From assembly GCF_013374115.1 (NCBI RefSeq), contig NZ_AP022673.1, positions 1,454,501 to 1,518,500 of the forward strand: DNA of 64,000 nt. The letters run 5' to 3'. Of the stretch, positions 25,982 to 37,256 are shown piece after piece (the stretch's first letter is position 1; every line of letters starts with the position of its first letter). This DNA is from Sphingomonas sp. HMP9. GTDB taxonomy: Bacteria > Pseudomonadota > Alphaproteobacteria > Sphingomonadales > Sphingomonadaceae. The notes below the pieces were generated by a model that was not told where the DNA came from, searched no databases, and was given only the letters and a program-made list of their open reading frames with translations. The translations under genes and the position numbers were made by a program.

Positions 25982-27034
25982 ATGACCTCGACCGACACCC
26001 TGTCCGATCCCGAAACCACACGATCGCTCTGGATCGGCACCTATGCCGGCGGCGATGGCGCGGGCGTCCATCCGCTCAGCATGGACCGCAGGCTCGGCGC
26101 GCCGTACCCGGACGCGCTCAACGCATCGTTCGGCACATATTCGTCGCGGTTCGATCTCCATTACCTGGTCGACGAGCAGGATGAGGGCGCGCTCGGCGTG
26201 CATCGGCGCACTGCATCCGACTGGGTCCGCCTGGCACATGTCCCGGTCGACGGGGGGGCCCCGTGTCACGTCGCAATGGATCGCACGCAATCCTGCGTCG
26301 CGACCGCGAACTATACCAGCGGCAGCGTCTCTCTGTTCAGGCTCGATCCGGCAAGCGGCCTGCCGATCGGCCGACCGGCGGTGCACGCCAATAGCGGCAG
26401 CGGCCCCAATGCCGAACGCCAGCAATCGCCGCATGCGCACTGGGTCGGTTTCGGTCTCGACAACCGGTTCCTGTATGTTGCGGATCTTGGTACCGACGAA
26501 GTGCTCGCCTTCGCGGTCGATGTGGAACGGGGAACGATCGGCACGTCACGGACAGCGTTCAGGGCCGCGCCCGGATCGGGACCGCGTCACCTGCTGTTCC
26601 ACGCGCGGCACCCGCAATCGGCCTATCTCGCCTGCGAACTCGACAGCACGCTCGCCGCGCTGGACGTCCAGGGCTCGGATTTGAAGTTTCGGACTTCCGT
26701 ATCGACCCTTCCTGTAGGCTGGCGCGGCGCGAACATCGTCGCGCATATCGATGCCAACTCTGCGGGCGATCGGCTCTACGTCTCGAACCGCGGCCATGAC
26801 AGCATCGCGGTCTTCGCGCTGAACGACGGCGGCGACCCGACACTCCTCCAACATGTCGCAAGTGGAGGTGCATCGCCGCGCGCCTTCATGCTTCTCGAAG
26901 AGGAGCGCCGGATGATCGTCGTTCACGAACGCGATCAGCGCGTGACGATGCTCGATATCCTGCCGGACGGGACGCTCGCCCCGACCGATTTCGCGGTGCA
27001 TGTCCCCGGCGCGGCGTATGCCTTCGTCGCTTAG
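25982..27034 (+). CDS. Lactonase family protein (6-phosphogluconolactonase/YbhE fold)
   Basis: A 350-residue seven-bladed beta-propeller of the YbhE lactonase family. It shows regularly repeated blade segments, including APCHVAMDRTQSCVATANYT, GSGPRHLLFHARHPQSAYLA and LYVSNRGHDSIAVFAL. The family includes E. coli 6-phosphogluconolactonase and cycloisomerase-type lactonases; the substrate here is unknown. No signal peptide is seen, so it is cytoplasmic. Its stop overlaps the stop of the convergent next gene by three bases. Confidence 0.85.
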   Translation: MTSTDTLSDPETTRSLWIGTYAGGDGAGVHPLSMDRRLGAPYPDALNASFGTYSSRFDLHYLVDEQDEGALGVHRRTASDWVRLAHVPVDGGAPCHVAMDRTQSCVATANYTSGSVSLFRLDPASGLPIGRPAVHANSGSGPNAERQQSPHAHWVGFGLDNRFLYVADLGTDEVLAFAVDVERGTIGTSRTAFRAAPGSGPRHLLFHARHPQSAYLACELDSTLAALDVQGSDLKFRTSVSTLPVGWRGANIVAHIDANSAGDRLYVSNRGHDSIAVFALNDGGDPTLLQHVASGGASPRAFMLLEEERRMIVVHERDQRVTMLDILPDGTLAPTDFAVHVPGAAYAFVA

Positions 27035-27306
27035 CTGACGCTGGCGATCAGCAGCGTGAGTTCGGTGCGGACCGGGTTGTCGTCGATACGGATCGGCTTC
27101 ACCGCGCGGCGCTTGACGGGGTAGGATGCACGCACCGCGTCGCACAGGTCCTGGACCGGAACGCGGACGCAAGCGCCTTCGTCGCAGACCAGCCGAGGCG
27201 TGCGGATCGTCTGGATGCACGTCACGGGCGCACCGGCCCAGGCTGGCGCCGCGCTCGACAAAAGGCATGCGGCTGCGATCCGCAAGACGGTGTTCTTGGT
27301 CATCAT
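27031..27306 (-). CDS. Hypothetical secreted protein
   Basis: A 91-residue protein with a clear signal peptide (LRIAAACLLSSAAPAWAG), leaving about 66 mature residues with four cysteines (in VTCIQT, LVCDEGACVRV and DLCDAV), suggesting two periplasmic disulfides. Two ATGs in a row start it. It is convergent with the lactonase, the frames overlapping by four bases. No family is recognised. Confidence 0.65.
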   Translation of the reverse strand: MMTKNTVLRIAAACLLSSAAPAWAGAPVTCIQTIRTPRLVCDEGACVRVPVQDLCDAVRASYPVKRRAVKPIRIDDNPVRTELTLLIASVS

Positions 27307-27439
27307 GGTATCTGGCCCCCCACAGGCAGTTCTTATCTGGTGAAGCGACCGTTAGGGGGCAAGTGGTTGCAATAACGTTTCAATCGGCGGGCAATCGCAC
27401 GGCGGCCCGTCGGTCGTAAGGAAACGACACGCAAACCGA

Positions 27440-28984
27440 TCAGTCGGCCGAGATCGGCCCTTGTGGAGGACTGGCACGCCGCGTGAACCAGACGATGATC
27501 ACCATCGCCAGGCACAGCCACGCCGAGACGCGGAACAGGTCGGTCGATGCGAGCAGATACGCCTGCGCGACCATCTGCCGCGTGATCGCGCCTGCGGCCT
27601 GCACGTCGGTCAGGCCCATCCGCGTCAGCGCACCCTGCGCCATCTGGTACGGCGAACCGGTGCCGATCGCCTCCGACAACCGGCTCTGGTGCAACGTCTC
27701 GCGGCGATCCCATGCCGTCGTGATGATCGACGCGGCGAAGCTGCCCGAGGTAATGCGCGCGAAGTTCGAAATGCCGGTTGCCGAGGGCAGCCGTTCCGCC
27801 GGGATCCGATCGAGCGAGATCGTCAGCATCGCGAGGAAGAACGCGCTCATCGCGATCCCCTGCACCATCAGCGGCAGCATCAGGTCATAGAAGCTCGCCC
27901 CCGTCGTGTAGCCCGAGCGGAGGTAATAGGAGTAGCCGAACGACGCGAACGCCACGGTGGCCAGAATGCGGGCGTCGATCTTGCCGCTCAGTCGCGCAAC
28001 GAACGGCGTCAGGATCACCGCCACCGCGCCAGATGGTGCGGCGACCAGCCCGGCCCAGGTCGCGGTGTAGCCGAGCTGGGTCTGCAGCCAGAGCGGCAGC
28101 AGCAGCGTGTTGGCGAAGAACACCGCATAGCCGAGGCAGAACGCGATCGTCCCGATCGTGAAGTTGCGGCTCTTGAACAGCGACAGGTTCACCGCCGGGT
28201 TGGCGTCGGTCAGCTCCCATATGATCCAGCCGATGAAACCGATCGCCGCGACGACGGCGGCAATGACGATCCGGTCGGCGGCGAACCAGTCGTCGTTCTT
28301 GCCGAGATCGAGCACGATCTGCAGGGCGCCGACCCAGATCACCAGCAGGATCAGGCCGACCTGATCGATCGGCAGCTTTCGCGTCGGCGTGTCGCGTTTA
28401 CCGAGCTTGTTCCAGCACACGAAGGCGCAGAACATCCCGAACGGCACGTTGATGAGGAAGATCCAGCTCCAATGGTAGTTGTCGGAAATGTAGCCGCCCA
28501 GGATCGGCCCCATGATCGGCGCGACCAGAGTGGTCATCGACCAGATGCCGAGCGCGGTGGAACGCTTGTGGACAGGGAAGATTGCGATCAGCAGCGCCTG
28601 GCTGCCGGGAATCATCGGCCCGGATACCGCGCCCTGGAGAATCCGGAAGCCGATCAGCGAGGGGAGATCCCACGCGATCCCGCACAGGAACGACGCGATC
28701 GTGAACAGGAAGACGGACACGCAGAACGTCCGCACCACGCCGAACCGGCCCATCAGCCACCCGGTCAACGGCACCGCGACTCCGTTGGCGACCGCAAACG
28801 CGGTGACGATCCAGGTCGAGTTGTCGCTGGAAACGCCGAGATTGCCGGCGATCGTCGGGAGCGAGACGTTGGCGATCGTCGTGTCGAGCACCTGCATGAA
28901 GGTGCCTAGCGCGAGCGCGAACGCGGTGAGCGCGAGCGAGCCGCCGACAAGGGGGGCGGGGCCGGCGCCGGAAGGGGCTGCCAT
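27440..28984 (-). CDS. emrB: DHA2 family MFS multidrug transporter, EmrB-like
   Basis: Inner-membrane drug/proton antiporter with 14 predicted helices in 514 residues. EmrB-branch markers are present: MQVLDTTIANVSLPTIAGNL in helix 1, the motif-A-like GWLMGRFGVVRTF, and the antiporter motif C-like RILQGAVSGPMIPGSQALLI. It is the last gene of the marR-oprM-emrA-emrB unit, separated from emrA by two repeats. Confidence 0.92.
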   Translation of the reverse strand: MAAPSGAGPAPLVGGSLALTAFALALGTFMQVLDTTIANVSLPTIAGNLGVSSDNSTWIVTAFAVANGVAVPLTGWLMGRFGVVRTFCVSVFLFTIASFLCGIAWDLPSLIGFRILQGAVSGPMIPGSQALLIAIFPVHKRSTALGIWSMTTLVAPIMGPILGGYISDNYHWSWIFLINVPFGMFCAFVCWNKLGKRDTPTRKLPIDQVGLILLVIWVGALQIVLDLGKNDDWFAADRIVIAAVVAAIGFIGWIIWELTDANPAVNLSLFKSRNFTIGTIAFCLGYAVFFANTLLLPLWLQTQLGYTATWAGLVAAPSGAVAVILTPFVARLSGKIDARILATVAFASFGYSYYLRSGYTTGASFYDLMLPLMVQGIAMSAFFLAMLTISLDRIPAERLPSATGISNFARITSGSFAASIITTAWDRRETLHQSRLSEAIGTGSPYQMAQGALTRMGLTDVQAAGAITRQMVAQAYLLASTDLFRVSAWLCLAMVIIVWFTRRASPPQGPISAD

Positions 28985-29028
28985 CAGGTGGCGCTCCGTT
29001 CAGTAGGGTAGACCCCAACCAAGCTACT

Positions 29029-29127
29029 ACCCCGGCGAAGGCCGGGGCCAAGTTGGGAAACGCTGTTGATGGAAGACGGCGCGTCGTTACGACCACCTTG
29101 CCAACTGGGCCCCGGCCTCCGCCGGGG
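29029..29127. repeat. Paired palindrome, family C (copy 2), between emrA and emrB
   Basis: Arms ACCCCGGCGAAGGCCGGGGC and GCCCCGGCCTCCGCCGGGGT with inner CCAAGTTGG/CCAACTGGG. The core GGCGCGTCGTTAC is the reverse complement of the core in copies 1 and 4. Confidence 0.8.
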
Positions 29128-29164
29128 TGGTGCGGGACTCGAGGACAAGCCCACCAACAAGCTC

Positions 29165-29217
29165 GTTTCCCCGCGAAGGCGGGGACCCAGACTGGGCTCC
29201 CGCCTTCGCGGGAGAAT
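29165..29217. repeat. Paired palindrome, family A (copy 4), between emrA and emrB
   Basis: Arms GTTTCCCCGCGAAGGCGGGG and CTCCCGCCTTCGCGGGAGAA. It lies directly after the C-family copy, so the 289-base gap between emrA and emrB is almost entirely repeat. Confidence 0.8.
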
Positions 29218-29273
29218 AGGGAGGGGAGCGCCGGCATCAACCCGGCATGACGGGAGCGGACGGCGCGCAATCA

Positions 29274-30437
29274 TCACCGGTTAGCCGCGATGATCTGGCG
29301 GATCTTCGCATCGACCGCGGCATCCCCCTGCCCGGTCGTCAGCCCCTTATACGCCGCGACCGCAGGCCGCCCGACCATCGTCCCTGACTTGTCCGCAGTA
29401 TCGACGATCGCGTTCACCGACAGCCCGACGCGCAATGGATTACGCCGCAGCTCTCCCTTGTCGAGCGCGATGCGCACCGGCACGCGCTGGGTGATCTTGA
29501 TCCAGTTACCGCTGGCGTTCTGCGGCGGCAGCAGCGCGAACGCGTTGCCGCTGCCCGCGCCCAGCCCGACGACATGGCCGTGATACACCAGGTCATCGCC
29601 ATACATGTCGGCGGTCACCGTCGCCGCCTGCCCGATTCGCAGGTCGCGCAGCTGGGTCTCGCGGAAGTTCGCGTCGACCCACACCCGGTCGAGCGGCACC
29701 ACCGCCATCAGCGGCATCCCCGCCGACACCTGCTGCCCGAGCTGCACGGTCCGTTGCGCGACCACACCGTCGATCGGCGCGACGACGTGCATATGGCTGC
29801 GCGTGATCGCCGCGCGACGATACGCCGCGATCGCTGCCAGCACCGCCGGGTTGTTCGACACCGTGGTGCCGACAACGCCGTTGCGGGACTGCGCCTGCTG
29901 GCTGCGCGCGAGTTGCAGCGTCGCGCTGGCCACCTTCACCTGATCCGCGGCGTGGCTCAGTTCCTCGCCCGAGATCGCGCCCTCAGCCGCCGCCCCACGA
30001 CGGCGCGCAAGATCGTTCCGCGCGCGCGCCAGTTCGGCTTCCGCCTGCACGACCGCCGCCCCGGTCTCGTTGACCTTCGAAAAGTCCGACCGCGTCGCGC
30101 GCACCGCTCGCGCAAGGTCCGCTTCGGCCGATGCGACACCGACATCGGCGGTCGCCGCATCGAGGTCGATCAGCGGCTGCCCCGCCTTCACGACCTGCGT
30201 ATTGTCGGCATGGATCGCAGTCACCTGCCCAGGATCGCGCGCGGTAATCGCCACCACGTCACCCGCGACATAGGCATCGTCGGTCTCCTGTTCGGGCGCG
30301 GCGAGCAGGAAGTGGAACACCGCCCACACGATCGCGCCGATCACGACGACCGCGCCGAGGATCGTCAGCGCGCGCTTGCGTGCGCGCGGATTGCCGGCCG
30401 GAGCAGCGGCGGGCGCCGGCGTTTGCGTATCGGTCAT
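29274..30437 (-). CDS. emrA: EmrA-like membrane fusion protein (HlyD family)
   Basis: Periplasmic adaptor for the EmrB transporter. The 387-residue protein has a short cytoplasmic tail, one membrane segment (ALTILGAVVVIGAIVWAVFH), then DAYVAGDVVAITARDPGQV (lipoyl half), a coiled coil (about 85-185), the second lipoyl half (HMHVVAPIDGVVAQRTVQLG) and a barrel domain. Its start overlaps the stop of the outer-membrane gene by four bases, showing coupling. Confidence 0.93.
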   Translation of the reverse strand: MTDTQTPAPAAAPAGNPRARKRALTILGAVVVIGAIVWAVFHFLLAAPEQETDDAYVAGDVVAITARDPGQVTAIHADNTQVVKAGQPLIDLDAATADVGVASAEADLARAVRATRSDFSKVNETGAAVVQAEAELARARNDLARRRGAAAEGAISGEELSHAADQVKVASATLQLARSQQAQSRNGVVGTTVSNNPAVLAAIAAYRRAAITRSHMHVVAPIDGVVAQRTVQLGQQVSAGMPLMAVVPLDRVWVDANFRETQLRDLRIGQAATVTADMYGDDLVYHGHVVGLGAGSGNAFALLPPQNASGNWIKITQRVPVRIALDKGELRRNPLRVGLSVNAIVDTADKSGTMVGRPAVAAYKGLTTGQGDAAVDAKIRQIIAANR

Positions 30438-31843
30438 CGCGTCATCCCCTGAAAATCATACCCACCACCCAGCGCCAGCACGAGCTGCACGCGCTGTTGC
30501 GCGGCATCGGCAGCGAGGTCGGCATCGGCCTGTTCGGCGGCCAGCGTGCGGACGTCATTGTCGACGAGATCGAGCCGGCTATCGAGGCCACTCGACACGC
30601 GGATCGCGTTCAGCCGCCCGGTCTCGGCATAGCCGCGCACCACCTCGCGTTGTCGCTGCCTGTCCGCGTCGAGCGCCCCGATCCGCGCAACCGCGTCGCC
30701 CGCCTCGCGCACCGCGCCGATCACCCGGTCGTTATAGTCCGCGGTCGCCAGATCGAGCGCGGCGGTCGCGCCTGCAAGATCCGCCTTCAACCGGCCATTG
30801 TCGAAGATCGGCAAGTGGAGCGCCGGCCCGACGCCGACCGTGCCCGCATCCAGCGAAAACAGATTGCCGAGCCCGACCGCCTGGAACCCCGCCAGTGCCG
30901 CCAGATTGACGTTCGGATAGAACGCCTTCCGCGCGACTTGACGCCCGGCGGCCGCGACCTCGATCCGTGCCTGCGCCGCCGCGATATCGGCGCGCCGCGC
31001 GAGCAGGTCGGCAGGCACGGTCTTCGGCAAGGGCAACGCCGCGTCGAGCCGCAACGCGGTCGCACCGATCGTCGCCGGATAATCCGCGCCACGCCCAGCC
31101 AGCGCCGCCAGCGCGTTCTTCGCGAGCACCTGCGCCGCCTGCGCGCGCAGCAACGCCTGGCGCGCCTGCGCCAGTAGCGTCGTCGCGGCCTGCGCGTCGA
31201 GCTTGCTCGCCAGATTGTTGCGGATCCGGACGTTCACCAGCCGCAGCGAGTTCTGGCGCGTCGCGATCGTCCGCTGTGCGATGCCAGCCTGCGCCTCGGC
31301 GCGTTCGAGATCGATATAGGTCTGCACCACCGCGCCCGACAGCGCCATCCGCGCCGCCGCGACGTCGAGCGAGGCCGCGCGCACCGACGCCCGCGCGCCC
31401 GCGATCGCCGCCTTCTGGCGCCCGAACAGATCGAGGTTCCAGCTGAGGTTCGCCGCGGTCGATCCAACGAACCGCGTCGACCCCGCATAGGGCGGGGGGA
31501 TCGTGTAGCGACCGCTCAGCCGCGCGAGCTGCTCCTGCGCGTCGAGCGTCACGTCGGGGCCATTGTCCGCTCGCCGCGTCGACAGCACCGCCTGCGCCTG
31601 CGCGACCCGCGCCAGCGCCGCGTCGAGCGACGGACTGCCCGCCACCGCCTCGCGCACCAGTCGATCGAGCTGCGGATCGCCGAACGACCGCCACCAGTCG
31701 GCCGCGATCACCGGCGCCGCATCCGGCGCCAACCCCAGCGCGGTCGTCGATACCGGCTCCACGACGGTCTTGGACGCCGGGATCGCGCACCCCGCCAGCA
31801 GCCCGGCCACCGTCATCGAGGCAAGGAGAAAGCCCGTCTTCAT
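30434..31843 (-). CDS. Outer-membrane efflux lipoprotein, NodT/OprM family
   Basis: TolC-like channel for the EmrAB system. The signal MKTGFLLASMTVAGLLAGCA has a lipobox (LAGC). The 469-residue product carries DWWRSFGDPQLDRLVREAVA, SWNLDLFGRQKAAI, LLARRADIAAAQARIEVAAA and NPNVN-like (YPNVNLAALAGFQAVGLGN) markers of the family. ATGA overlaps join it to emrA downstream and marR upstream. It is a diverged paralogue of the channel at 23585-24997. Confidence 0.93.
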   Translation of the reverse strand: MKTGFLLASMTVAGLLAGCAIPASKTVVEPVSTTALGLAPDAAPVIAADWWRSFGDPQLDRLVREAVAGSPSLDAALARVAQAQAVLSTRRADNGPDVTLDAQEQLARLSGRYTIPPPYAGSTRFVGSTAANLSWNLDLFGRQKAAIAGARASVRAASLDVAAARMALSGAVVQTYIDLERAEAQAGIAQRTIATRQNSLRLVNVRIRNNLASKLDAQAATTLLAQARQALLRAQAAQVLAKNALAALAGRGADYPATIGATALRLDAALPLPKTVPADLLARRADIAAAQARIEVAAAGRQVARKAFYPNVNLAALAGFQAVGLGNLFSLDAGTVGVGPALHLPIFDNGRLKADLAGATAALDLATADYNDRVIGAVREAGDAVARIGALDADRQRQREVVRGYAETGRLNAIRVSSGLDSRLDLVDNDVRTLAAEQADADLAADAAQQRVQLVLALGGGYDFQGMTR

Positions 31844-32310
31844 GCTCGGCGTCCTTCAGTCAAAGCATCGTCCAGCGTCGTGCGGAGTTTCTGCATCAGT
31901 TCGATCAGCATCTCGATCTCGGTGCGATCCCAGCCCGTCAGCAGAGTATTCCAGTATTCGATGATTCTATCGCGACACCGGATCGCGACCGCTTCGCCAT
32001 CGGGCGTCAGCTCGAGATTGAGCACCCGCCGGTCATCACTCGCCCGCGACCGCGTCACCCAGCCGTTTTGCTCCATCACATCGACCAGCCGAGTCGTCGC
32101 GCCCTTGTCGTGCGACAGATCGCGCGCAAGGTCGGCGCACGTCGCCGCACGGCCCGCCATCATCGACATGAGCGCTGACCACTGCGTGCCCGACAAGCCC
32201 TCCGCCGCGAACACCGGCTCGATCAGGCTCTGGCCGATCTGATGGATCCGCCGCGCGAGGTAGCCGAGCGAACAGTCGGGCCCGAATTCCGATGTAGTGT
32301 AGAACGCCAT
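31840..32310 (-). CDS. MarR family regulator of the efflux operon
   Basis: A 156-residue winged-helix repressor (DNA-binding core about 45-115: TCADLARDLSHDKGATTRLV, then the wing RASDDRRVLNLELTPDG). It is the first gene of the operon with the OprM-like, EmrA and EmrB genes, overlapping the next start (ATGA). A perfect palindrome stands four bases upstream of its ATG, consistent with autoregulation. The ligand is unknown. Confidence 0.92.
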   Translation of the reverse strand: MAFYTTSEFGPDCSLGYLARRIHQIGQSLIEPVFAAEGLSGTQWSALMSMMAGRAATCADLARDLSHDKGATTRLVDVMEQNGWVTRSRASDDRRVLNLELTPDGEAVAIRCRDRIIEYWNTLLTGWDRTEIEMLIELMQKLRTTLDDALTEGRRA

Positions 32311-32313
32311 GTC

Positions 32314-32327
32314 GTTGCCATGGCAAC
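32314..32327. promoter_or_regulatory. Palindrome upstream of marR, candidate MarR operator
   Basis: GTTGCCATGGCAAC, a perfect 14-base palindrome ending four bases from the marR ATG. A second inverted repeat, ATTGCA-5-TGCAAT, lies at 32345-32361 and shares the TTGC/GCAA half. Either may bind MarR. Confidence 0.5.
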
Positions 32328-32344
32328 CATTGCCCAGGCAGTCA

Positions 32345-32361
32345 ATTGCACGTTTTGCAAT
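32345..32361. promoter_or_regulatory. Second inverted repeat upstream of marR
   Basis: ATTGCA (32345-32350) and TGCAAT (32356-32361) around CGTTT. Spacing from the first palindrome, centre to centre, is about 32 bases, roughly three helical turns. Confidence 0.4.
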
Positions 32362-32460
32362 CTGGGGTGATGAAGACAGGTGCTCACAAGACGTTCAGGC
32401 AATGTGTAATGCTGTGAGGATCGACGCGAATGGCAGTTCGACGCCCCCTCCGCACCCACG

Positions 32461-32545
32461 CCGTCATCCTGACGAAAGTCAGGATCCAGGGTAACCGAGG
32501 ACCTCCCTTCACGGCACTGGATCCTGACTTTCGTCAGGATGACGG
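32461..32545. repeat. Paired palindrome, family B (copy 3)
   Basis: Arms CCGTCATCCTGACGAAAGTC and GACTTTCGTCAGGATGACGG are identical to those of copy 2, continuing through AGGATCCAG/CTGGATCCT. It lies between marR and the decayed gene. Confidence 0.85.
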
Positions 32546-32649
32546 ACTGGCAAGCCACGAGTTCGCGCAAGCACGCTCGCCAATACGAAAAAGGGTCACC
32601 CGCACGAGCGGATGACCCCTTTGCATTCCAGCGATCCAGGACGCCCCGA

Positions 32650-33130
32650 TCAGAACCGGATCTTGATCGAGCCCTTGTACGACTGGTTCGATACGTCCTT
32701 GCGCTCGACGGTGGTGTCCGCACCTCGCGATGTCCGTGCTGGTCTTCTGCGCGATCGCCTCGACGATCTTGCCTTCGCCGACCGAACCCGGTGCGCTCTT
32801 TGCGGCAACCGCGCCGCCGGCCGCCGCGGCCGTAGTCGCCGCATTGGCCGGAACCGGCTTGCCGTCGACGATGATCTGGTAGTTCGGATCCAGCGCGGTC
32901 ACTCGGTGCGACGCATCGGTCCACAGGCCGTCGCCGGTCCTGGTCTATGCATAGCGATACGGGGTGTTGGCGGCGATATAGTCCGAGAACAGATAGAGCG
33001 GCTGATAGAAGCTGGTCTTGCCATAAGCGCCGAACGGCTGCGCGTTGACGTTGTAAGATTGTCACCAACCGACCGATTTGGGCCATTCGCCGTTGCACCG
33101 CGCCGTCAGCAGCAAGGCGCCGTTCAGCGG
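32650..33130 (-). pseudogene. Decayed gene remnant, C-terminal part of an unknown protein
   Basis: Read on the minus strand, one frame gives protein-like sequence (NGEWPKSVGW, then SYNVNAQPFGAYGKTSFYQP, LYLFSDYIAANTPYRYA, VTALDPNYQIIVDGKPVPAN) broken by in-frame stops after SVGW and after YRYA. After STDI (about 32730) the sensible frame shifts to another that ends KGSIKIRF and TGA at 32650-32652. The aromatic-residue content and order look coding, the breaks do not. I do not recognise the parent family; the terminal phenylalanine could suggest an outer-membrane strand. No start is left upstream. Confidence 0.6.
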
Positions 33131-33145
33131 CCGAACATGACCTCC

Positions 33146-33295
33146 TCAGCCTTGAGCCGGGGGCGTCTTCGCCAGTTCGTCCAGGCAGTGCGCGAGCAGC
33201 GCCGCCATCATGAATTGCTTCTGCCCATCAGCGATCGCCAATGCGTGCTCGATGGCTGTTCGCAGCATATTGGTATCGTCGCTATCATCGCCCAT
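33146..33295 (-). CDS. Small hypothetical protein
   Basis: A 49-residue acidic, helical ORF starting at ATG 33295 (MGDDSDDTNMLRTAIEHALA, then QFMMAALLAHCLDELAKTPP). It has no signal peptide and resembles small conserved helical ORFs of sphingomonads, though I cannot name a family. It is divergent from the next gene, 130 bases away. Confidence 0.5.
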   Translation of the reverse strand: MGDDSDDTNMLRTAIEHALAIADGQKQFMMAALLAHCLDELAKTPPAQG

Positions 33296-33425
33296 GGCCC
33301 GTGTTCGCCGCTGACGCGATCCGGTGCAATGCGCCAAGTTATTACGCCGCTACACAACCTATGTTAGCCGCGAAATTGCGTCATTTTTGCTGGCACGGCG
33401 CAAGTGTGATCTGCCATGTTAGCGC

Positions 33426-33788
33426 ATGGCAATCGACACCGACTCGGCGCGCACGGCGGAAAATCTCCTGACGGTGCGCGGCATGCGCGGGGACATATTC
33501 CCCAGCGAGATCTTTGACGAGCATGCCTGGAACATGATGTTGCGGCTGTTCGTCGCCGAAGCTGGCAACGAGCCAGTTACCGCAACCGACCTGATGGCGC
33601 TGACGAAGACGCCGCCGGCCGTGGGCGAACGCTGGCTCGCGCATCTCGTGGCCGACGCTCAGATCGAGCCCTATTCGGAGGGCGGTCTAATATCGCTGAC
33701 CCGTGCCGCGGTCGATCGTATGAACATGTTCCTGCACCGCGCCGCCGGCATCCACGAAAGCGATGGTCCGGCCGAGACGGCAGCCTGA
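33426..33788 (+). CDS. Hypothetical protein, possible winged-helix fold
   Basis: A 120-residue soluble protein. The order of segments, GDIFPSEIFDEHAWNMMLRL, then VTATDLMALTKTPPAVGERW, then AHLVADAQIEPYSEGGLISLT, reads like helix, helix-turn-helix and wing of a small MarR-like or winged-helix DNA-binding protein, but catalytic or binding residues cannot be assigned. The product is not linked to acnA by operon spacing. Fold assignment is a guess from pattern. Confidence 0.6.
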   Translation: MAIDTDSARTAENLLTVRGMRGDIFPSEIFDEHAWNMMLRLFVAEAGNEPVTATDLMALTKTPPAVGERWLAHLVADAQIEPYSEGGLISLTRAAVDRMNMFLHRAAGIHESDGPAETAA

Positions 33789-33810
33789 TCACCGGCCCGC
33801 TCTGCCGCTC

Positions 33811-33852
33811 GCCAACGCCAATGCCAGTGCCAATGCCAATGCCGATGCCAAC
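33811..33852. repeat. Hexanucleotide tandem repeat
   Basis: Seven near-perfect copies of GCCAAT (variants GCCAAC, GCCAGT, GCCGAT) in 42 bases, non-coding, 3' of the hypothetical gene. Confidence 0.8.
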
Positions 33853-34021
33853 ACGGAATAACCGGTCCACGGCGTCCCCGCACCCTTCCCCGATGCCTTC
33901 CCCCTTGCTAAGGCCCCTTCGGTAACAGCATTTTTCGCTCGGATCCCGACGCGCCCGCGTGGCCTATATGGCTGCTTTCCCCTCGGCGCCCGGCGGCCCG
34001 ACGCCCACGGGAAGGACCCCT

Positions 34022-36706
<2,685 letters not shown>

Positions 36707-36760
36707 GCGACTGCCGTTACCCCGGTGCGATCCGGGGGACGGCAAAGGCCTCAACCCCTC

Positions 36761-36886
36761 GATCCTCCCCCGCAAGGGGAAGGTGACGCTGAAGGCGACG
36801 GAGGGGGAGGATGCGGAACACAGGTTTCGCTTACCGCCCCCTCCGGCGGGCAAGTGCCTGCAACCTTCCCCTGGCGAGGGAGGATC
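36761..36886. repeat. Paired palindrome, family D (copy 2)
   Basis: GATCCTCCCCCGCAAGGGGA and its imperfect mirror CCTTCCCCTGGCGAGGGAGG around inner CGGAGGGGGAGG/CCGCCCCCTCCGG blocks. It lies 3' of acnA in a 550-base gap. Confidence 0.7.
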
Positions 36887-36964
36887 TGCAGCGCGGCAAT
36901 TTCGGAAACAGTCGGCGCGGTAACGAGCCGTGATTCTCCCGCCTAATCCCAAGCAGAAAAAGGC

Positions 36965-36987
36965 GGGGCGATCGCAAGGATCGCCCC
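36965..36987 (-). terminator. Factor-independent terminator on the minus strand
   Basis: GGGGCGATC and GATCGCCCC form a perfect 9-base-pair stem around a 5-base loop. On the minus strand the stem is followed by GCCTTTTTCTGC; the plus strand has no T-run. It would end a transcript coming from mtnP or from a short RNA starting in 37000-37250. Apart from this and the D-family repeat I see no gene between 36706 and 37257. Confidence 0.65.
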
Positions 36988-37256
36988 GTAGTTCAGGGAG
37001 AGGACCGGGACAGGGGAGACCCGGTCAAGTCGCCGCGCACAGGGGGAGAGGAGCGGCGACGCACTCTCCTTCGTCCCGATATGTTGCAGCGATGTGTCGA
37101 ACGCGACGAATGACGAACTTTTCACCGAACCCAGCCCGAATTCTATACGCTTAGCCCCAATCCCCCCTGTCAGGAGCGGCGCCCCGGCGCTTACCAAGCG
37201 GCAACCCGCAGTCGACCTCTGCGTCGCTGCGTGCCCCTCCGAAGAGGGGGTACAGT

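Noticed and set aside
33577..33870. Minus-strand ORF through the hexamer repeat (Gly-Ile-Gly-rich)
   Set aside because: Low-complexity translation of the tandem repeat, opposite a better ORF on the plus strand.
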